This document shows positions 12,001 through 23,894 of a stretch of DNA of 64,000 nucleotides, in pieces. The translations under genes and the position numbers were made by a program. Location: the NCBI RefSeq assembly GCF_900094925.1, contig NZ_FMAY01000016.1:27763-91762 (forward strand), given 5' to 3'. Within the stretch, counting starts at the first letter, position 1. Every line of letters begins with the position of its first letter. Source of the DNA: Kosakonia oryzendophytica. GTDB lineage: Bacteria; Pseudomonadota; Gammaproteobacteria; Enterobacterales; Enterobacteriaceae. Under the pieces are notes generated by a model. It made no database searches. It was not told the origin of the DNA and was given only the letters and a program-made list of their open reading frames with translations.

Positions 12001-13398
12001 TCACGAAGATAATGTTCTGATTAAATTGGAAAAATCTTCTTTGATATCATGGCTTTCTTCACGCAACTGCTCAATCTTACGGCAGGCATGCAGCACGGTA
12101 GTATGGTCGCGGCCGCCAAACGCGTCGCCGATTTCCGGCAGACTGTGGTTGGTCAACTCCTTTGCCAGCGCCATCGCCATCTGGCGCGGGCGGGCTACCG
12201 AACGGGATCGGCGCTTGGACAGCAGATCCGCCACCTTGATCTTGTAATACTCCGCCACCGTCTTTTGAATATTGTCGATGGTGACCAGTTTTTCCTGTAG
12301 CGCCAACAGATCCCGCAGCGCTTCGCGCACGAAATCGATGGTGATCGCCCGTCCGGTGAAATTGGCGTTAGCAATCACGCGGTTCAGCGCCCCTTCCAGC
12401 TCACGCACGTTAGAACGCAGACGTTTCGCAATAAAGAAAGCCACTTCCCCCGGCAGACGAATGTCGTTCTCGTCTGCTTTTTTCATCAGGATCGCCACGC
12501 GGGTTTCCAGTTCCGGCGGTTCGATCGCAACGGTCAGGCCCCAGCCAAAGCGCGATTTCAAACGATCCTCAACACCGTTGATCTCTTTCGGATAACGATC
12601 CGAAGTGAGAATGATCTGCTGATTACCTTCCAGCAGCGCGTTAAACGTGTGGAAAAACTCTTCCTGGGATCGTTCTTTATTAGCAAAGAATTGGATATCG
12701 TCAATCAGCAGCGCATCTACGGAACGGTAGTAGCGTTTAAACTCTTCGATCGCATTGTTTTGCAGGGCTTTTACCATGTCCTGGACAAAACGCTCGGAGT
12801 GCATATACACCACTTTCGCATTGGGCTTGCGCGCCACAATGCCGTTGCCCACCGCATGCAGCAGGTGAGTCTTACCGAGACCAGTTCCGCCATATAAAAA
12901 CAGCGGGTTATAGGCGCCGCCGGGGTTGTCAGCCACCTGGCGGGCTGCCGCACGGGCGAGCTGGTTTGATTTACCTTCAACAAAGTTATCAAAGGTATGT
13001 TTGACGTTAACGTTGGAGCGGTAAGTCGGTTCCGCCGGTGCGGGCACATTGTCCCAGCCTGGACGCGCTGCAGGCGCGGCGCGCTGTACAACCACTTGCG
13101 CTGCTTGCGCTGGCGCGGCAACGCTGGCGGGTTCCCTCAGCGTCTGGCTGACCGGGCGGGTGCCGACTTCAAAATGCAGTTGTGGGGCGTCCGTACCGCA
13201 GAAGTCATTCAGCAGTCCATTGATATTGTTGAGATACTTGTCTCTAACCCAATCGAGGACAAAACGGTTTGGCGCATACAAAGCCAGCGTGTTATCGCTC
13301 AATTCCGCCTGCAAAGGGCGTATCCACATACTGAATTCTGTGGCTGGTAACTCATCCTGCAATCGGGCAAGACACTGCTGCCAAAGCGAAAGTGACAC
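12001..13398 (-). CDS. dnaA: Chromosomal replication initiator DnaA
   Basis: Read from GTG at 13398 (ribosome site GGAG eight bases upstream), the protein has 465 residues. Domain I (about 1-85, [19 protein letters not shown]) binds DnaB and DiaA. The variable linker is followed by the AAA+ domain with Walker [10 protein letters not shown] and Walker [10 protein letters not shown]. The C-terminal domain has the DnaA signature [15 protein letters not shown], which reads the TTATCCACA boxes. An ATG four codons upstream also exists, but the GTG is the conserved start. oriC is at about 48 kb, some 35 kb away. It is autoregulated through the DnaA box upstream. Confidence 0.99.
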   Translation of the reverse strand: MSLSLWQQCLARLQDELPATEFSMWIRPLQAELSDNTLALYAPNRFVLDWVRDKYLNNINGLLNDFCGTDAPQLHFEVGTRPVSQTLREPASVAAPAQAAQVVVQRAAPAARPGWDNVPAPAEPTYRSNVNVKHTFDNFVEGKSNQLARAAARQVADNPGGAYNPLFLYGGTGLGKTHLLHAVGNGIVARKPNAKVVYMHSERFVQDMVKALQNNAIEEFKRYYRSVDALLIDDIQFFANKERSQEEFFHTFNALLEGNQQIILTSDRYPKEINGVEDRLKSRFGWGLTVAIEPPELETRVAILMKKADENDIRLPGEVAFFIAKRLRSNVRELEGALNRVIANANFTGRAITIDFVREALRDLLALQEKLVTIDNIQKTVAEYYKIKVADLLSKRRSRSVARPRQMAMALAKELTNHSLPEIGDAFGGRDHTTVLHACRKIEQLREESHDIKEDFSNLIRTLSS

Positions 13399-13525
13399 GG
13401 CGGACTCCACTCGAACGAAAATCGATAAATAGTAAAGACAGAAACATTAATGTTTTTTGACACACATCGATAAGACCCAACCGGGTGACGTGCGAACCGC
13501 TATTTACGGTTTTTGCCCTGTTCAC

Positions 13526-13615
13526 GATCCTGGATCGCGATCGGGACCGCGGATCATAGCGTAAACCGCGGCAGAGATCTTCTGTTTCTCACAGATTCTT
13601 CACGATTTATCCACA
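13526..13615. promoter_or_regulatory. dnaA control region: GATC cluster and DnaA box
   Basis: Four GATC sites fall within 30 bases (13526, 13533, 13539, 13552), and a perfect DnaA box TTATCCACA lies at 13607-13615. In E. coli this arrangement between the two dnaA promoters mediates DnaA autorepression and SeqA/Dam control. Two more GATC sites lie at about 13733-13745. Confidence 0.85.
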
Positions 13616-13747
13616 GGGCGATTCTGAACCGGGTCAGTGTAAACGATCCAGAGAGAGGAGCGGGACGATTTAGGCCGCATATTGGAAAATTTAATGAGTA
13701 ACGACGATTTATTGCTTAAACGATCTAACGAAGATCCTGGAGGATCC

Positions 13748-13775
13748 TTGCGCTTTACTGCCGTCCCCGTATAAT
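13748..13775 (+). promoter_or_regulatory. Sigma-70 promoter for rpmH-rnpA
   Basis: TTGCGC (13748-13753), 16-base spacer, TATAAT (13770-13775). It points toward rpmH, about 228 bases downstream; other promoters may lie in the leader. The rest of 13399-14003 holds the divergent dnaA promoters and a long rpmH leader. Confidence 0.75.
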
Positions 13776-13991
13776 CCTGCCCCCGGCGCGTTATGCTCTT
13801 ATGCAGTCGTCGAATGCTGCTTATTTTTCGCGCAATTATGTGCGAAAATACGTGCGCTATAAGGAAAGAGAATTGACTCCGGAGTGTACAATTATTACAA
13901 TCCGGCCTCTTTAATTACCCATGGCTTGCGCGCCAGTCGTTCGATTTCCGTTCAGGCATACGCAAAAGTCAGTGAATTTATTCAAGTTTAG

Positions 13992-14144
<153 letters not shown>

Positions 14145-14160
14145 TAAAGCTAACCCCTGA

Positions 14161-14520
14161 GTGGTTAAGCTCGCTTTTCCCAGGGAGTTACGTTTGTTAA
14201 CTCCCACTCATTTCACTTTCGTCTTCCAGCAGCCACAACGGGCTGGCACGCCGCAAATCACCATCCTCGGCCGCCTGAATTCGCTGGGGCATCCCCGTAT
14301 CGGTCTTACCGTCGCCAAGAAAAACGTCAAACGCGCTCATGAACGCAATCGGATTAAACGTCTGACGCGTGAGAGTTTTCGTTTGCGCCAGCATGAACTG
14401 CCGGCAATGGATTTTGTGGTGGTGGCAAAGAAAGGGGTTGCCGACCTCGATAACCGTGCTCTCTCGGAAGCGTTGGAAAAATTATGGCGCCGCCATTGTC
14501 GCCTGGCTCAAGGGTCCTGA
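14161..14520 (+). CDS. rnpA: Ribonuclease P protein component
   Basis: The 119-residue protein starts with GTG at 14161 ([20 protein letters not shown]) and contains the RNR motif in [16 protein letters not shown], which contacts the catalytic RNA and the tRNA leader. With M1 RNA it matures tRNA 5' ends. It begins 16 bases after rpmH and its end overlaps yidD by 37 bases in another frame, as in E. coli. Confidence 0.98.
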   Translation: MVKLAFPRELRLLTPTHFTFVFQQPQRAGTPQITILGRLNSLGHPRIGLTVAKKNVKRAHERNRIKRLTRESFRLRQHELPAMDFVVVAKKGVADLDNRALSEALEKLWRRHCRLAQGS

Positions 14521-14741
14521 TCGGCCTGATTCGGGTCTATCAACGCCTGATTAGTCCACTACTCGGGCCGCACTGCCGTTTCACGCCAACCTGCTCTCAC
14601 TATGGAATTGAGGCATTGCGCAGGTTTGGAGTGATAAAAGGCAGTTGGTTGACAGTGAAACGCGTATTAAAATGCCACCCTTTACACCCGGGTGGAGACG
14701 ATCCCGTCCCGCCAGGACCTTCTAAAACCAGAGAACACTAA
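14484..14741 (+). CDS. yidD: Membrane protein insertion efficiency factor YidD
   Basis: The 85-residue protein has the family core [20 protein letters not shown] with conserved Cys residues, and an amphipathic N-terminus that associates with the inner membrane. YidD helps YidC-dependent insertion. It overlaps the end of rnpA and ends two bases before yidC, so translation is probably coupled. Confidence 0.96.
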   Translation: MAPPLSPGSRVLIGLIRVYQRLISPLLGPHCRFTPTCSHYGIEALRRFGVIKGSWLTVKRVLKCHPLHPGGDDPVPPGPSKTREH

Positions 14742-14743
14742 CG

Positions 14744-16390
14744 ATGGATTCGCAACGCAATCTTTTTATCATCGCTTTGTTGTTCGTGTCTTTCATGATC
14801 TGGCAAACGTGGGAGAAGGATAAAAATCCTCCTCCGGCGCAACAGCAGACCACGCAGACTACGACCACCGCAGCGGGTAGCGCAGCCGACCAGGGCGTAC
14901 CGGCCAGTGGCCAGGGGAAACTGATAACGGTTAAAACCGATGTGCTTGAGCTGACCATCAACACCCGTGGTGGTGATGTTGAGCAGGCACTGCTTCCGGC
15001 TTATCCGAAAGAACTGGGCGCCAGCGAGCCGTTCCAGTTACTGGAAACCACACCGCAGTTTATCTATCAGGCGCAGAGCGGTCTGACGGGTACTAACGGT
15101 CCGGATAACCCGGCAAATGGCCCGCGTCCGCTGTATAACGTGGAAAAAGATGCGTTTGTACTGGCTGACGGCCAGAACGAACTGGCGATCCCGCTGACCT
15201 ATACCGACGCTGCTGGCAACACATTCACCAAAACATTCACGCTGAAACGCGGTGAATACGCGGTGAACGTAGGCTATAACGTGCAGAACACCAGTGATAA
15301 ACCGCTGGAAGTGGCTACCTTCGGTCAGTTGAAGCAATCCATCAATCTGCCGTCACATCGCGATACAGGCAGCAGCAACTTTGCGCTGCATACCTTCCGC
15401 GGCGCGGCCTACTCCACGCCTGACGCGAAGTATGAGAAATACAAGTTCGACACCATTGCCGATAACGAAAACCTGAACGTCAGCGCAAACAGCGGTTGGG
15501 TTGCAATGCTGCAACAGTATTTCGCTACAGCGTGGATCCCGCGCAACGATGGTACGAACAACTTCTATACCAGCAACCTGGGCAATGGCGTTGCAGCCAT
15601 CGGCTACAAATCGCAGCCGGTGAACATCGCACCAGGCCAGACTGCATCGCTGAACAGCACCCTGTGGGTGGGTCCGGAAATTCAGGACAAAATGGCAGCC
15701 GCTGCACCGCATCTGGATCTGACTGTGGATTACGGTTGGTTGTGGTTTATCTCTCAGCCGCTGTTCAAACTGCTGAAATGGATCCATAGCTTCCTGGGTA
15801 ACTGGGGCTTCTCCATCATTGCAATCACCTTTATCGTTCGTGGCATCATGTACCCGCTGACCAAAGCGCAGTACACCTCCATGGCGAAAATGCGCATGCT
15901 GCAGCCAAAAATTCAGGCCATGCGTGAGCGTTTGGGTGAAGACAAGCAGCGTATGAGCCAGGAAATGATGGCGTTGTACAAAGCGGAAAAAGTGAACCCG
16001 CTGGGTGGCTGTTTCCCGCTGCTGATTCAGATGCCAATCTTCCTGGCGCTGTACTATATGCTGATGGGCTCTGTTGAGCTGCGCCATGCGCCGTTCGCAC
16101 TGTGGATCCATGACCTGTCCGCACAAGACCCGTACTACATCCTGCCGATTCTGATGGGCGTAACGATGTTCTTCATTCAGAAGATGTCGCCGACCACCGT
16201 GACCGACCCGATGCAGCAGAAGATCATGACCTTTATGCCGGTCATCTTCACGGTGTTCTTCCTGTGGTTCCCATCAGGTCTGGTGCTGTACTATATCGTC
16301 AGCAACCTGGTGACCATTATTCAGCAGCAGCTGATTTACCGTGGTCTGGAGAAACGTGGTTTGCATAGCCGCGAGAAGAAAAGCTCCTGA
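14744..16390 (+). CDS. yidC: Membrane protein insertase YidC
   Basis: The 548-residue product has the E. coli length. It starts with the uncleaved helix [20 protein letters not shown], followed by a Thr/Gln-rich linker and the large periplasmic beta domain (about 60-340). The conserved five-helix core (about 350-535) holds the hydrophilic-groove Arg in [15 protein letters not shown] and ends with the basic tail [15 protein letters not shown]. It inserts and folds inner-membrane proteins alone or with SecYEG. A strong terminator follows 20 bases after the stop. Confidence 0.99.
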   Translation: MDSQRNLFIIALLFVSFMIWQTWEKDKNPPPAQQQTTQTTTTAAGSAADQGVPASGQGKLITVKTDVLELTINTRGGDVEQALLPAYPKELGASEPFQLLETTPQFIYQAQSGLTGTNGPDNPANGPRPLYNVEKDAFVLADGQNELAIPLTYTDAAGNTFTKTFTLKRGEYAVNVGYNVQNTSDKPLEVATFGQLKQSINLPSHRDTGSSNFALHTFRGAAYSTPDAKYEKYKFDTIADNENLNVSANSGWVAMLQQYFATAWIPRNDGTNNFYTSNLGNGVAAIGYKSQPVNIAPGQTASLNSTLWVGPEIQDKMAAAAPHLDLTVDYGWLWFISQPLFKLLKWIHSFLGNWGFSIIAITFIVRGIMYPLTKAQYTSMAKMRMLQPKIQAMRERLGEDKQRMSQEMMALYKAEKVNPLGGCFPLLIQMPIFLALYYMLMGSVELRHAPFALWIHDLSAQDPYYILPILMGVTMFFIQKMSPTTVTDPMQQKIMTFMPVIFTVFFLWFPSGLVLYYIVSNLVTIIQQQLIYRGLEKRGLHSREKKSS

Positions 16391-16410
16391 TACGCGTTAA
16401 GATTCAGACA

Positions 16411-16437
16411 AGGCGGTCATCTGACCGCCTTTTTTAT
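16411..16437 (+). terminator. Rho-independent terminator after yidC
   Basis: Stem AGGCGGTC/GACCGCCT with a four-base loop followed by TTTTTT. It lies between yidC and mnmE, so mnmE either has its own promoter or depends on read-through. Confidence 0.9.
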
Positions 16438-16460
16438 TTTGAGGTTTCGGAAAACAAACC

Positions 16461-17825
16461 ATGAGCCATAACGACACGATTGTCGCCCAGGCAACCCCAC
16501 CGGGACGCGGTGGTGTGGGCATCTTGCGTATTTCCGGCCGCCAGGCGCGCGACGTTGCGCAGGCGGTATTAGGCAAACTGCCAAAACCGCGTTATGCCGA
16601 CTATCTGCCGTTCCTGGACGCTGATGGCGCAGCGCTGGACCAGGGCATTGCGCTGTGGTTCCCAGGGCCAAACTCCTTTACCGGTGAAGATGTACTGGAA
16701 CTGCAGGGCCACGGCGGTCCGGTGATCCTCGATCTGCTGTTAAAACGCATTCTGACGCTGCCAGGGCTGCGTATTGCCAGACCGGGGGAATTTTCTGAAC
16801 GCGCATTCCTCAACGATAAGCTTGATCTGGCGCAGGCTGAAGCCATCGCCGATTTGATTGATGCCAGCTCCGAGCAGGCAGCACGTTCAGCGCTGAACTC
16901 ATTGCAAGGGGCGTTTTCCACCCGCGTGAATCACCTGGTGGAAGCACTTACTCACCTGCGCATCTATGTCGAAGCCGCGATCGATTTCCCGGATGAAGAA
17001 ATCGATTTTCTCTCGGACGGAAAAATTGAAGCGCAGTTGCACAGCGTGATTGCCGATCTGGATGCTGTGCGCGCTGAAGCACGCCAGGGAAGTCTGCTGC
17101 GCGAAGGGATGAAAGTGGTGATTGCCGGCCGCCCAAATGCCGGAAAATCAAGCCTGCTGAATGCGCTGGCCGGGCGGGAAGCCGCTATCGTGACCGATAT
17201 CGCCGGCACCACCCGCGACGTGTTGCGCGAGCATATCCATATTGATGGCATGCCGCTGCACATTATCGATACCGCAGGTCTGCGTGAAGCCAGTGATGAA
17301 GTCGAGCGTATCGGCATCGAACGCGCGTGGCTGGAGATTGAGCAAGCGGACCGGGTACTGTTTATGGTGGATGGCACCACGACTGACGCGGTTGACCCGG
17401 CGGAAATATGGCCAGATTTTATTGCCCGTTTACCGGCGAAATTACCGATTACGGTGGTGCGTAACAAAACGGATGTTACCGGCGAGCAACCAGGCATGAG
17501 CGAAGTGAATAGCCACTCACTTATACGCCTCTCTGCGCATACCGGCGAAGGCGTCGACACGCTGCGTCTTCATCTCAAGCAAAGCATGGGATTCGACACT
17601 AACATGGAAGGCGGGTTCCTGGCACGCCGCCGCCACCTGCAAGCGCTGGAAACAGCGGCGGAGCATCTGCAACAGGGTAAAGCGCAATTGCTTGGCGCAT
17701 GGGCTGGTGAGCTGCTGGCTGAAGAGCTTCGCCTGGCACAGCAGAGCTTGAGTGAGATCACCGGCGAGTTTACCTCCGATGATTTACTCGGTCGTATTTT
17801 CTCCAGTTTCTGTATCGGTAAATAA
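16461..17825 (+). CDS. mnmE: tRNA modification GTPase MnmE (TrmE)
   Basis: The 454-residue protein has the N-terminal tetrahydrofolate-binding domain ([20 protein letters not shown]), a helical domain, an inserted G domain (P-loop GRPNAGKSS, switch [12 protein letters not shown]) and the C-terminal CIGK with the conserved Cys. With MnmG, encoded near 46-47.8 kb in this window, it builds the 5-carboxymethylaminomethyl group on wobble uridine 34. Confidence 0.99.
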   Translation: MSHNDTIVAQATPPGRGGVGILRISGRQARDVAQAVLGKLPKPRYADYLPFLDADGAALDQGIALWFPGPNSFTGEDVLELQGHGGPVILDLLLKRILTLPGLRIARPGEFSERAFLNDKLDLAQAEAIADLIDASSEQAARSALNSLQGAFSTRVNHLVEALTHLRIYVEAAIDFPDEEIDFLSDGKIEAQLHSVIADLDAVRAEARQGSLLREGMKVVIAGRPNAGKSSLLNALAGREAAIVTDIAGTTRDVLREHIHIDGMPLHIIDTAGLREASDEVERIGIERAWLEIEQADRVLFMVDGTTTDAVDPAEIWPDFIARLPAKLPITVVRNKTDVTGEQPGMSEVNSHSLIRLSAHTGEGVDTLRLHLKQSMGFDTNMEGGFLARRRHLQALETAAEHLQQGKAQLLGAWAGELLAEELRLAQQSLSEITGEFTSDDLLGRIFSSFCIGK

Positions 17826-17845
17826 CCCTTTCCCACTGCTCACCG

Positions 17846-17872
17846 AACGGCCGTTTTAGCGGCCGTTTGCTT
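17846..17872 (+). terminator. Terminator after mnmE
   Basis: Stem AACGGCCG/CGGCCGTT with a six-base loop, 21 bases after the mnmE stop; a short broken T-tract follows. The next 165 bases to yieE hold no ORF; the tnaCAB genes found here in E. coli are missing. Confidence 0.75.
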
Positions 17873-18038
17873 TCCTGGCGGCCAAATTTCGTAAAGTACG
17901 CAGGATTGGCTAAAGAAAATGTAAATATGGTCGCTTAGGACTTTTCAGATGCGAATTTCCGCATTAAAACCTATCCAGTATGGGCGATAATATTGATTAT
18001 CGATTCGATTCATCCAGACCATTATCACGGAGCGAAAA

Positions 18039-18785
18039 ATGGCTACGCATTTTGCAAGAGGGATTCTTACAGAAGGACATCTCGTTTCTACGCGACTCCC
18101 GGTAACCTGTCATGACAGCGCTCGTCAGCTCCCCGAACACCGACGCTCACGTTTCCTCGCGTCCAGGGCCTTACTCGCCGAAATGATGTTTATGCTGTAC
18201 GGCATCAGCGAGTTGCCGGAGATTGCTATTGAAGCCAGCGGAAAACCCGCCTTTACCGACAGCAGCCTGCCGCAGTTCTCGCTGTCCTATGCCGGAAACA
18301 TGGTGGGTGTTGCGCTAACAACAGAGGGTGAATGCGGTCTGGATATGGAGCTTCAACGCGCGACACGGGGTTTCCATAACCCGCACGGGCAAAAGCAGCC
18401 CCTATTCACAGGCAATGAACAGTTGTGGATCAATAACCAAAGCGATCCGAATGAAGCACAAACTCAGATTCTGACGCTGCGCCAAAGCGTGATGAAGCTG
18501 ATCCATCAGATGCAGGATGATCCCGGGCAATTACAGCTTTTGCCAGGCTCCGGTCGACTTCGCGTGGCGCAACTGGCGCAAGTGGAAGTGATGTGTGATG
18601 CTGAAGACGTGTTGATTTGGTCGGTGGCCGTCGCCCCCGCCATCGAAAGCCTTAAAATCTGGGAATTTGATAGTCAAAAAGGGTGGCGTTACCTTGCCGA
18701 TGTACAAACGCGCGCCAACGATCCCGCCTCCCGTCTGATGCGATTCACCAGCTTACCTGCCGAAAAAGCCCTGATCCTTAACTGA
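18039..18785 (+). CDS. yieE: YieE, 4'-phosphopantetheinyl transferase-like protein
   Basis: The 248-residue protein closely follows E. coli YieE along its length. It carries the Sfp/AcpT-type motif GECGLDMELQRA (about 107-118), the Mg-binding region of phosphopantetheinyl transferases, and an upstream LSYAGNMVGVAL. The expected WxxKEA motif is replaced by a looser LRQSVMKL. The acceptor carrier protein is not known. A GGAG ribosome site precedes the ATG. It is 20 bases before chrR, so the two are probably one transcript. Confidence 0.9.
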   Translation: MATHFARGILTEGHLVSTRLPVTCHDSARQLPEHRRSRFLASRALLAEMMFMLYGISELPEIAIEASGKPAFTDSSLPQFSLSYAGNMVGVALTTEGECGLDMELQRATRGFHNPHGQKQPLFTGNEQLWINNQSDPNEAQTQILTLRQSVMKLIHQMQDDPGQLQLLPGSGRLRVAQLAQVEVMCDAEDVLIWSVAVAPAIESLKIWEFDSQKGWRYLADVQTRANDPASRLMRFTSLPAEKALILN

Positions 18786-18805
18786 TCCGTTAGCAAGGAG
18801 TCATC

Positions 18806-19372
18806 ATGTCTGCTGAACTCAATGTTGTGACACTGCTTGGGAGTCTGCGTAAAGGCTCTTTTAATGCCATGGTTGCACGTACGTTGCCCAAGCTTGCGCC
18901 TGCGGGAATGACTATCACACCGCTGCCCTCGATTGCTGATATCCCACTGTATGATGCCGATATACAACAGGAAGAAGGATTTCCGCAGAGCCTGGAAGCC
19001 ATTGCCGCACAAATCCGCGCAGCGGATGGTGTGGTTATCGTCACCCCTGAATACAACTACTCAGTGCCGGGTGGCCTGAAGAACGCCATAGACTGGTTAT
19101 CACGCTTGCCGGAACAGCCGCTCGCCGGGAAACCTGTATTGATTCAAACCAGTTCAATGGGCGCAATCGGCGGTGCACGTTGCCAGTATCATCTGCGCCA
19201 AATCCTCGTCTTTCTCGATGCAATGGTGATGAATAAGCCTGAATTTATGGGCGGAGTCATCCAGAACAAAGTGGATCAGCAGACGGGGGAAGTGGTTGAT
19301 CAAAGCACGCTTGATCATCTGAGCGGGCAACTTACTGCTTTCGGAGAGTATATCCAGCGCGTTAAGCGGTAA
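18806..19372 (+). CDS. chrR: NAD(P)H-dependent quinone/chromate reductase (ChrR/YieF)
   Basis: The 188-residue flavodoxin-fold enzyme has the FMN phosphate-binding loop LLGSLRKGSFN (about 10-20) and the FMN ring-binding motif TPEYNYSVPGGLKNAIDWLS (about 76-95). It reduces quinones by two electrons and, incidentally, chromate. An AAGGAG ribosome site precedes the start. It is cotranscribed with yieE and ends at a bidirectional terminator. Confidence 0.96.
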   Translation: MSAELNVVTLLGSLRKGSFNAMVARTLPKLAPAGMTITPLPSIADIPLYDADIQQEEGFPQSLEAIAAQIRAADGVVIVTPEYNYSVPGGLKNAIDWLSRLPEQPLAGKPVLIQTSSMGAIGGARCQYHLRQILVFLDAMVMNKPEFMGGVIQNKVDQQTGEVVDQSTLDHLSGQLTAFGEYIQRVKR

Positions 19373-19377
19373 TCGGT

Positions 19378-19406
19378 TTTCCCTCTCCCGGCAAGGGAGA
19401 GGGAAA
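19378..19406. terminator. Bidirectional terminator between chrR and adeP
   Basis: Perfect stem TTTCCCTCTCCC/GGGAGAGGGAAA with a five-base loop, lying between convergent genes. Confidence 0.9.
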
Positions 19407-19412
19407 TGCAGA

Positions 19413-20750
19413 TTAATGCGCGTCGATAAAGACGATTTTCAGCAAGAACAGCAGTGCGACAACAATGACGCACGGGCTGAGATCGCGCAGGCGCCCCGTC
19501 CCGATTTTCATCACACAGTAAGAGATAAAGCCCAGCGCGATACCTTCAGTAATGGAGAAACTGAACGGCATCATCACCGCAGTGATAAACGCAGGTACCG
19601 CTTCTGTCAGATCTTCCCACTTCACACGCGCCAGGCTGGATGTCATCAGCACACCAACATAGATCAGCGCACCCGCAGCAGCGTAGCCCGGCACCATCCC
19701 TGCCAGCGGCGACAGGAAGATAACCAACAGGAACAACAAACCCACCACAACGGCAGTCAGGCCGGTACGACCACCGACAGACACGCCGGAAGAAGATTCG
19801 ATATACGCCGTAACAGAAGAGGTTCCGATAAAGGACCCGGTAACGGAAGAGATACTGTCAACGAACAGCGCTTGTTTCATGCGCGGAAACTTGCCGTTTT
19901 CGTCCACCAGCCCGGCTTTGTCAGTAACACCGATCAGCGTACCGGAGGAGTCGAACAGGTTCACCAGCATAAAGGAGAAGATCACGCCAGCCAGACCAAT
20001 ATTAAACGAACCGGCCAAATCTACGTTGCCAACCACGCTGGCCACACTCGGCGGTGCGGAAACAATACCGTGATATTGCACATCACCCAGCAACCAGCCC
20101 AGCAGCGTGGTCACCACGATGGAAACCAGCACTGCGGCGTGAATATTGCGGGATGCCAGAATCGCAATGATGAAGAAACCGAGGACGCCCAGCAGAACGC
20201 TGTGGGAAGTCAGGTTACCAATGCTCACCAGTGTTTCTTTGTTCGCGACAATGACACCGGCGTTTTTCAGACCCATCATGCCAATAAACAAACCGATACC
20301 GCTGGTGATCCCCACACGCAGGCTCACCGGAATATTGGCAATCATCCAGTAACGGACGCGGAAAAGGGTCAGCAGCAACAGGCCAACCGCCCCCCAGAAA
20401 ATGGCACCCATACCCACTTGCCAGGACAATCCCATGGCGCCCACCACCACAAACGCGAAGAAGGCGTTCAGGCCCATCGCCGGTGCCAGCGCTACCGGCA
20501 GGTTGGCAACCAGTCCCATCAGGATGCTACCAAATGCAGCAATCAGGCAGGTGGTAACGAATACTGCGCTGGTGTCCATCCCGGCGACGCCCAAAATTTG
20601 TGGGTTAACAAAGACGATATACACCATCGTCAAAAACGTTGTGAAACCGGCGATCACTTCGGTACGTGCCGATGTGCCGTGTTCGCGCAGTTTAAACACG
20701 CGGTCAAGCAACCCCTGGCCCGATGCCTGGGTAGTGTGTTGTTGGCTCAT
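19413..20750 (-). CDS. adeP: Adenine permease AdeP (YieG)
   Basis: The 445-residue protein starts MSQQHTTQASGQGLLDRVFK at 20750 (two extra N-terminal codons in frame are not needed). It has about 12-14 membrane helices and the NCS2/AzgA purine-permease signatures GLNAFFAF and ITSGIGLFIGMMGLKNAG, plus the GTSSVTAYIESSSGVSVGGR motif near 300. It imports adenine by proton symport. It is monocistronic; a PurR-like box lies upstream. A 450-codon antisense reading frame across it is a codon-bias shadow. Confidence 0.96.
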   Translation of the reverse strand: MSQQHTTQASGQGLLDRVFKLREHGTSARTEVIAGFTTFLTMVYIVFVNPQILGVAGMDTSAVFVTTCLIAAFGSILMGLVANLPVALAPAMGLNAFFAFVVVGAMGLSWQVGMGAIFWGAVGLLLLTLFRVRYWMIANIPVSLRVGITSGIGLFIGMMGLKNAGVIVANKETLVSIGNLTSHSVLLGVLGFFIIAILASRNIHAAVLVSIVVTTLLGWLLGDVQYHGIVSAPPSVASVVGNVDLAGSFNIGLAGVIFSFMLVNLFDSSGTLIGVTDKAGLVDENGKFPRMKQALFVDSISSVTGSFIGTSSVTAYIESSSGVSVGGRTGLTAVVVGLLFLLVIFLSPLAGMVPGYAAAGALIYVGVLMTSSLARVKWEDLTEAVPAFITAVMMPFSFSITEGIALGFISYCVMKIGTGRLRDLSPCVIVVALLFLLKIVFIDAH

Positions 20751-20851
20751 TATCAATTTCCGGAATAGGAGGGAAAATTCGTCGCTATCCTATACCAAAA
20801 TGAGACAATGTTGACGGTTATCACACACTTTTTTTCATTGAATTTGCTTAT

Positions 20852-20867
20852 ACGGCAACGATTGCGT
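20852..20867. promoter_or_regulatory. Candidate PurR box upstream of adeP
   Basis: ACGGCAACGATTGCGT matches the PurR consensus ANGCAANCGNTTNCNT at 10 of 12 fixed positions. E. coli adeP (yieG) belongs to the PurR regulon, and the position between adeP and yieH fits. Judged by eye only. Confidence 0.5.
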
Positions 20868-20919
20868 CCCGCTATCTGCGTTAAGTAAACGTTAAACTCG
20901 CAACAAAACAGGAAACAGC

Positions 20920-22199
<1,280 letters not shown>

Positions 22200-22211
22200 C
22201 GGAGTATACCC

Positions 22212-23108
22212 ATGCCAGAATTACTTGAGCGCTACCAGGGCACGCTTCTCGGCCTGGCAGCCGGGGATGCCGTGGGCACTGCCGTTGAATTTAGCCCGAA
22301 AGACAGCTTTCCCCCGGTAACGGATATGGTAGGCGGCGGCCCGTTTCACTTACAAGCCGGGCAGTGGACGGATGATACCTCTATGGCCCTGTGCCTGGCG
22401 GAAAGCCTGACGACCTGCCGGGGTTTTGATGCCAGAGATCAGATGAACCGTTACCTTAACTGGTGGAAATGGGGCTATTTCAGCTCCACGGGCCACTGTT
22501 TTGATATCGGTATGACTGTTGCGGGGGCGCTGCAAAAATTTGCCAGCGATGGCGAACCGTTTGCCGGTTCCAGCGATCCACGAACGGCCGGAAACGGGTC
22601 GTTGATGCGTCTTGCTCCCGTCGTGCTGTGGTATTTCCCGGATGCGCAGCAGGTGCTGGAGTATGCCGAAGCCTCATCGCGTACTACCCATGCCGCCCCG
22701 GAAGCCGTCGCCAGTTGCCGCTTATTTGCACAGATGCTGATCAATGCGCTGAGCGGTATGAGCAAGCAGGAGATCCTGACACATATCCCGCAACTGCCGC
22801 AGCAAGAAAAGCTGCGCCACATCGCTGAAGGCCGCTATTTGCAGAAAACGCGAGCGGATATCGTTGGCACCGGTTATTGCGTACAGAGCCTGGAAGCCGC
22901 GCTCTGGTGTTTCGCAAAGGGCGGTGATTTTGAGGAAACGATTCTTCTGGCTACCAACCTTGGCGACGATGCCGATACCACGGCCGCGATTGTCGGGCAG
23001 TTAGCCGGCGCGTATTACGGCGTGAACGGTATTCCGCAACGCTGGCGCGATAAACTGTGGCAGTATGAGGATATCGATAATCTGGCGAGAAAACTGCTGG
23101 TGAAATGA
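22212..23108 (+). CDS. ADP-ribosylglycohydrolase (DraG/ARH family)
   Basis: The 298-residue protein has the family metal-site motifs in order: GDAVGTAVEF (about 18-27), WTDDTSMAL (about 51-59), GNGSLMRLAP (about 124-133) and NLGDDADTTAAI (near 258-269). These Asp/Thr residues bind the two Mg ions that hydrolyse ADP-ribose from proteins, small molecules or nucleic acids. The substrate cannot be told from sequence. It begins 12 bases after cbrC with a GGAG ribosome site, so it is cotranscribed with yieH-cbrC. E. coli K-12 has the bgl operon, not this gene, before phoU. No partner ADP-ribosyltransferase is seen in the window. Confidence 0.93.
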   Translation: MPELLERYQGTLLGLAAGDAVGTAVEFSPKDSFPPVTDMVGGGPFHLQAGQWTDDTSMALCLAESLTTCRGFDARDQMNRYLNWWKWGYFSSTGHCFDIGMTVAGALQKFASDGEPFAGSSDPRTAGNGSLMRLAPVVLWYFPDAQQVLEYAEASSRTTHAAPEAVASCRLFAQMLINALSGMSKQEILTHIPQLPQQEKLRHIAEGRYLQKTRADIVGTGYCVQSLEAALWCFAKGGDFEETILLATNLGDDADTTAAIVGQLAGAYYGVNGIPQRWRDKLWQYEDIDNLARKLLVK

Positions 23109-23119
23109 GCCTGAGACAC

Positions 23120-23145
23120 TCACCCCCTCCGTAGCGAGGGGGTGA
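23120..23145. terminator. Bidirectional terminator between the glycohydrolase gene and phoU
   Basis: Perfect stem TCACCCCCTC/GAGGGGGTGA with a six-base loop between convergent genes. T-runs are poor, so the call rests on stem strength and place. Confidence 0.7.
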
Positions 23146-23155
23146 TATTGCCGCA

Positions 23156-23881
23156 TTACTCTTTCGGATCTTTCCCGGCAAGCAGCTTATCCAGCTCATC
23201 ACCGCCGACATGACGGAAGTCCTGCCCCTTCACGAAGTAGAAAATGTATTCGCAAATATTCTGGCAGCGGTCACCAATACGCTCGATAGAGCGGGCGCAG
23301 AACAGAGCAGTCAGGACGCTCGGGATAGTGCGGGAATCTTCCATCATGTACGTCATTAACTGACGCACGATGCCTTCGTATTCCTGATCCACTTTTTTAT
23401 CTTCGCGGTAGATGCGTACCGCTTCATCCAGATCCATGCGGGCGAAGGCGTCCAGCACATCATGCAGCATTTGCACGGTGTGGCGGCCCAACGACTCCAG
23501 ACTCACCAGAAGAGGCTGATGCTGCTGCGAGAATTTCTCCAGTGCGGTACGGCAAATTTTATCCGCCACATCGCCAATACGTTCCAGCTCAGCAATGGTT
23601 TTAATAATTGCCATGACCAGACGCAGGTCGCTCGCCGTAGGCTGGCGTTTGGCAATAATACGCACACAGGCTTCATCGATGGTCACTTCCATCATGTTGA
23701 CCTGTTTATCACCTTCAACGACGCGCTTTGCCAGCTCACTGTCCTGGTTGTGCATCGCGGTGATCGCATCAGAAAGCTGCTGCTCCACCATTCCACCCAT
23801 GGTCATTACCTGAGTGCGGATACTTTCCAGTTCAGCGTTGAACTGCCCGGAAATATGTTTGTTAAGGTTGAGGTTGTCCAT
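23156..23881 (-). CDS. phoU: Phosphate signalling protein PhoU
   Basis: The 241-residue all-helical protein has two PhoU three-helix repeats (about 20-110 and 125-215) with the conserved ExxxxxxD metal-binding pattern ([30 protein letters not shown]). It connects PstB to the kinase PhoR and keeps the Pho regulon off when phosphate is plentiful. It is the last gene of pstSCAB-phoU, 70 bases after pstB. Confidence 0.98.
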   Translation of the reverse strand: MDNLNLNKHISGQFNAELESIRTQVMTMGGMVEQQLSDAITAMHNQDSELAKRVVEGDKQVNMMEVTIDEACVRIIAKRQPTASDLRLVMAIIKTIAELERIGDVADKICRTALEKFSQQHQPLLVSLESLGRHTVQMLHDVLDAFARMDLDEAVRIYREDKKVDQEYEGIVRQLMTYMMEDSRTIPSVLTALFCARSIERIGDRCQNICEYIFYFVKGQDFRHVGGDELDKLLAGKDPKE

Positions 23882-23894
23882 GGTTCAACTCCAA

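Noticed and set aside
19416..20768. 450-codon open frame antisense to adeP
   Set aside because: It mirrors adeP codon for codon in the antisense frame, is extremely rich in His/Gln/Asn/Arg, and has no ribosome site; high-GC third positions in adeP explain it.
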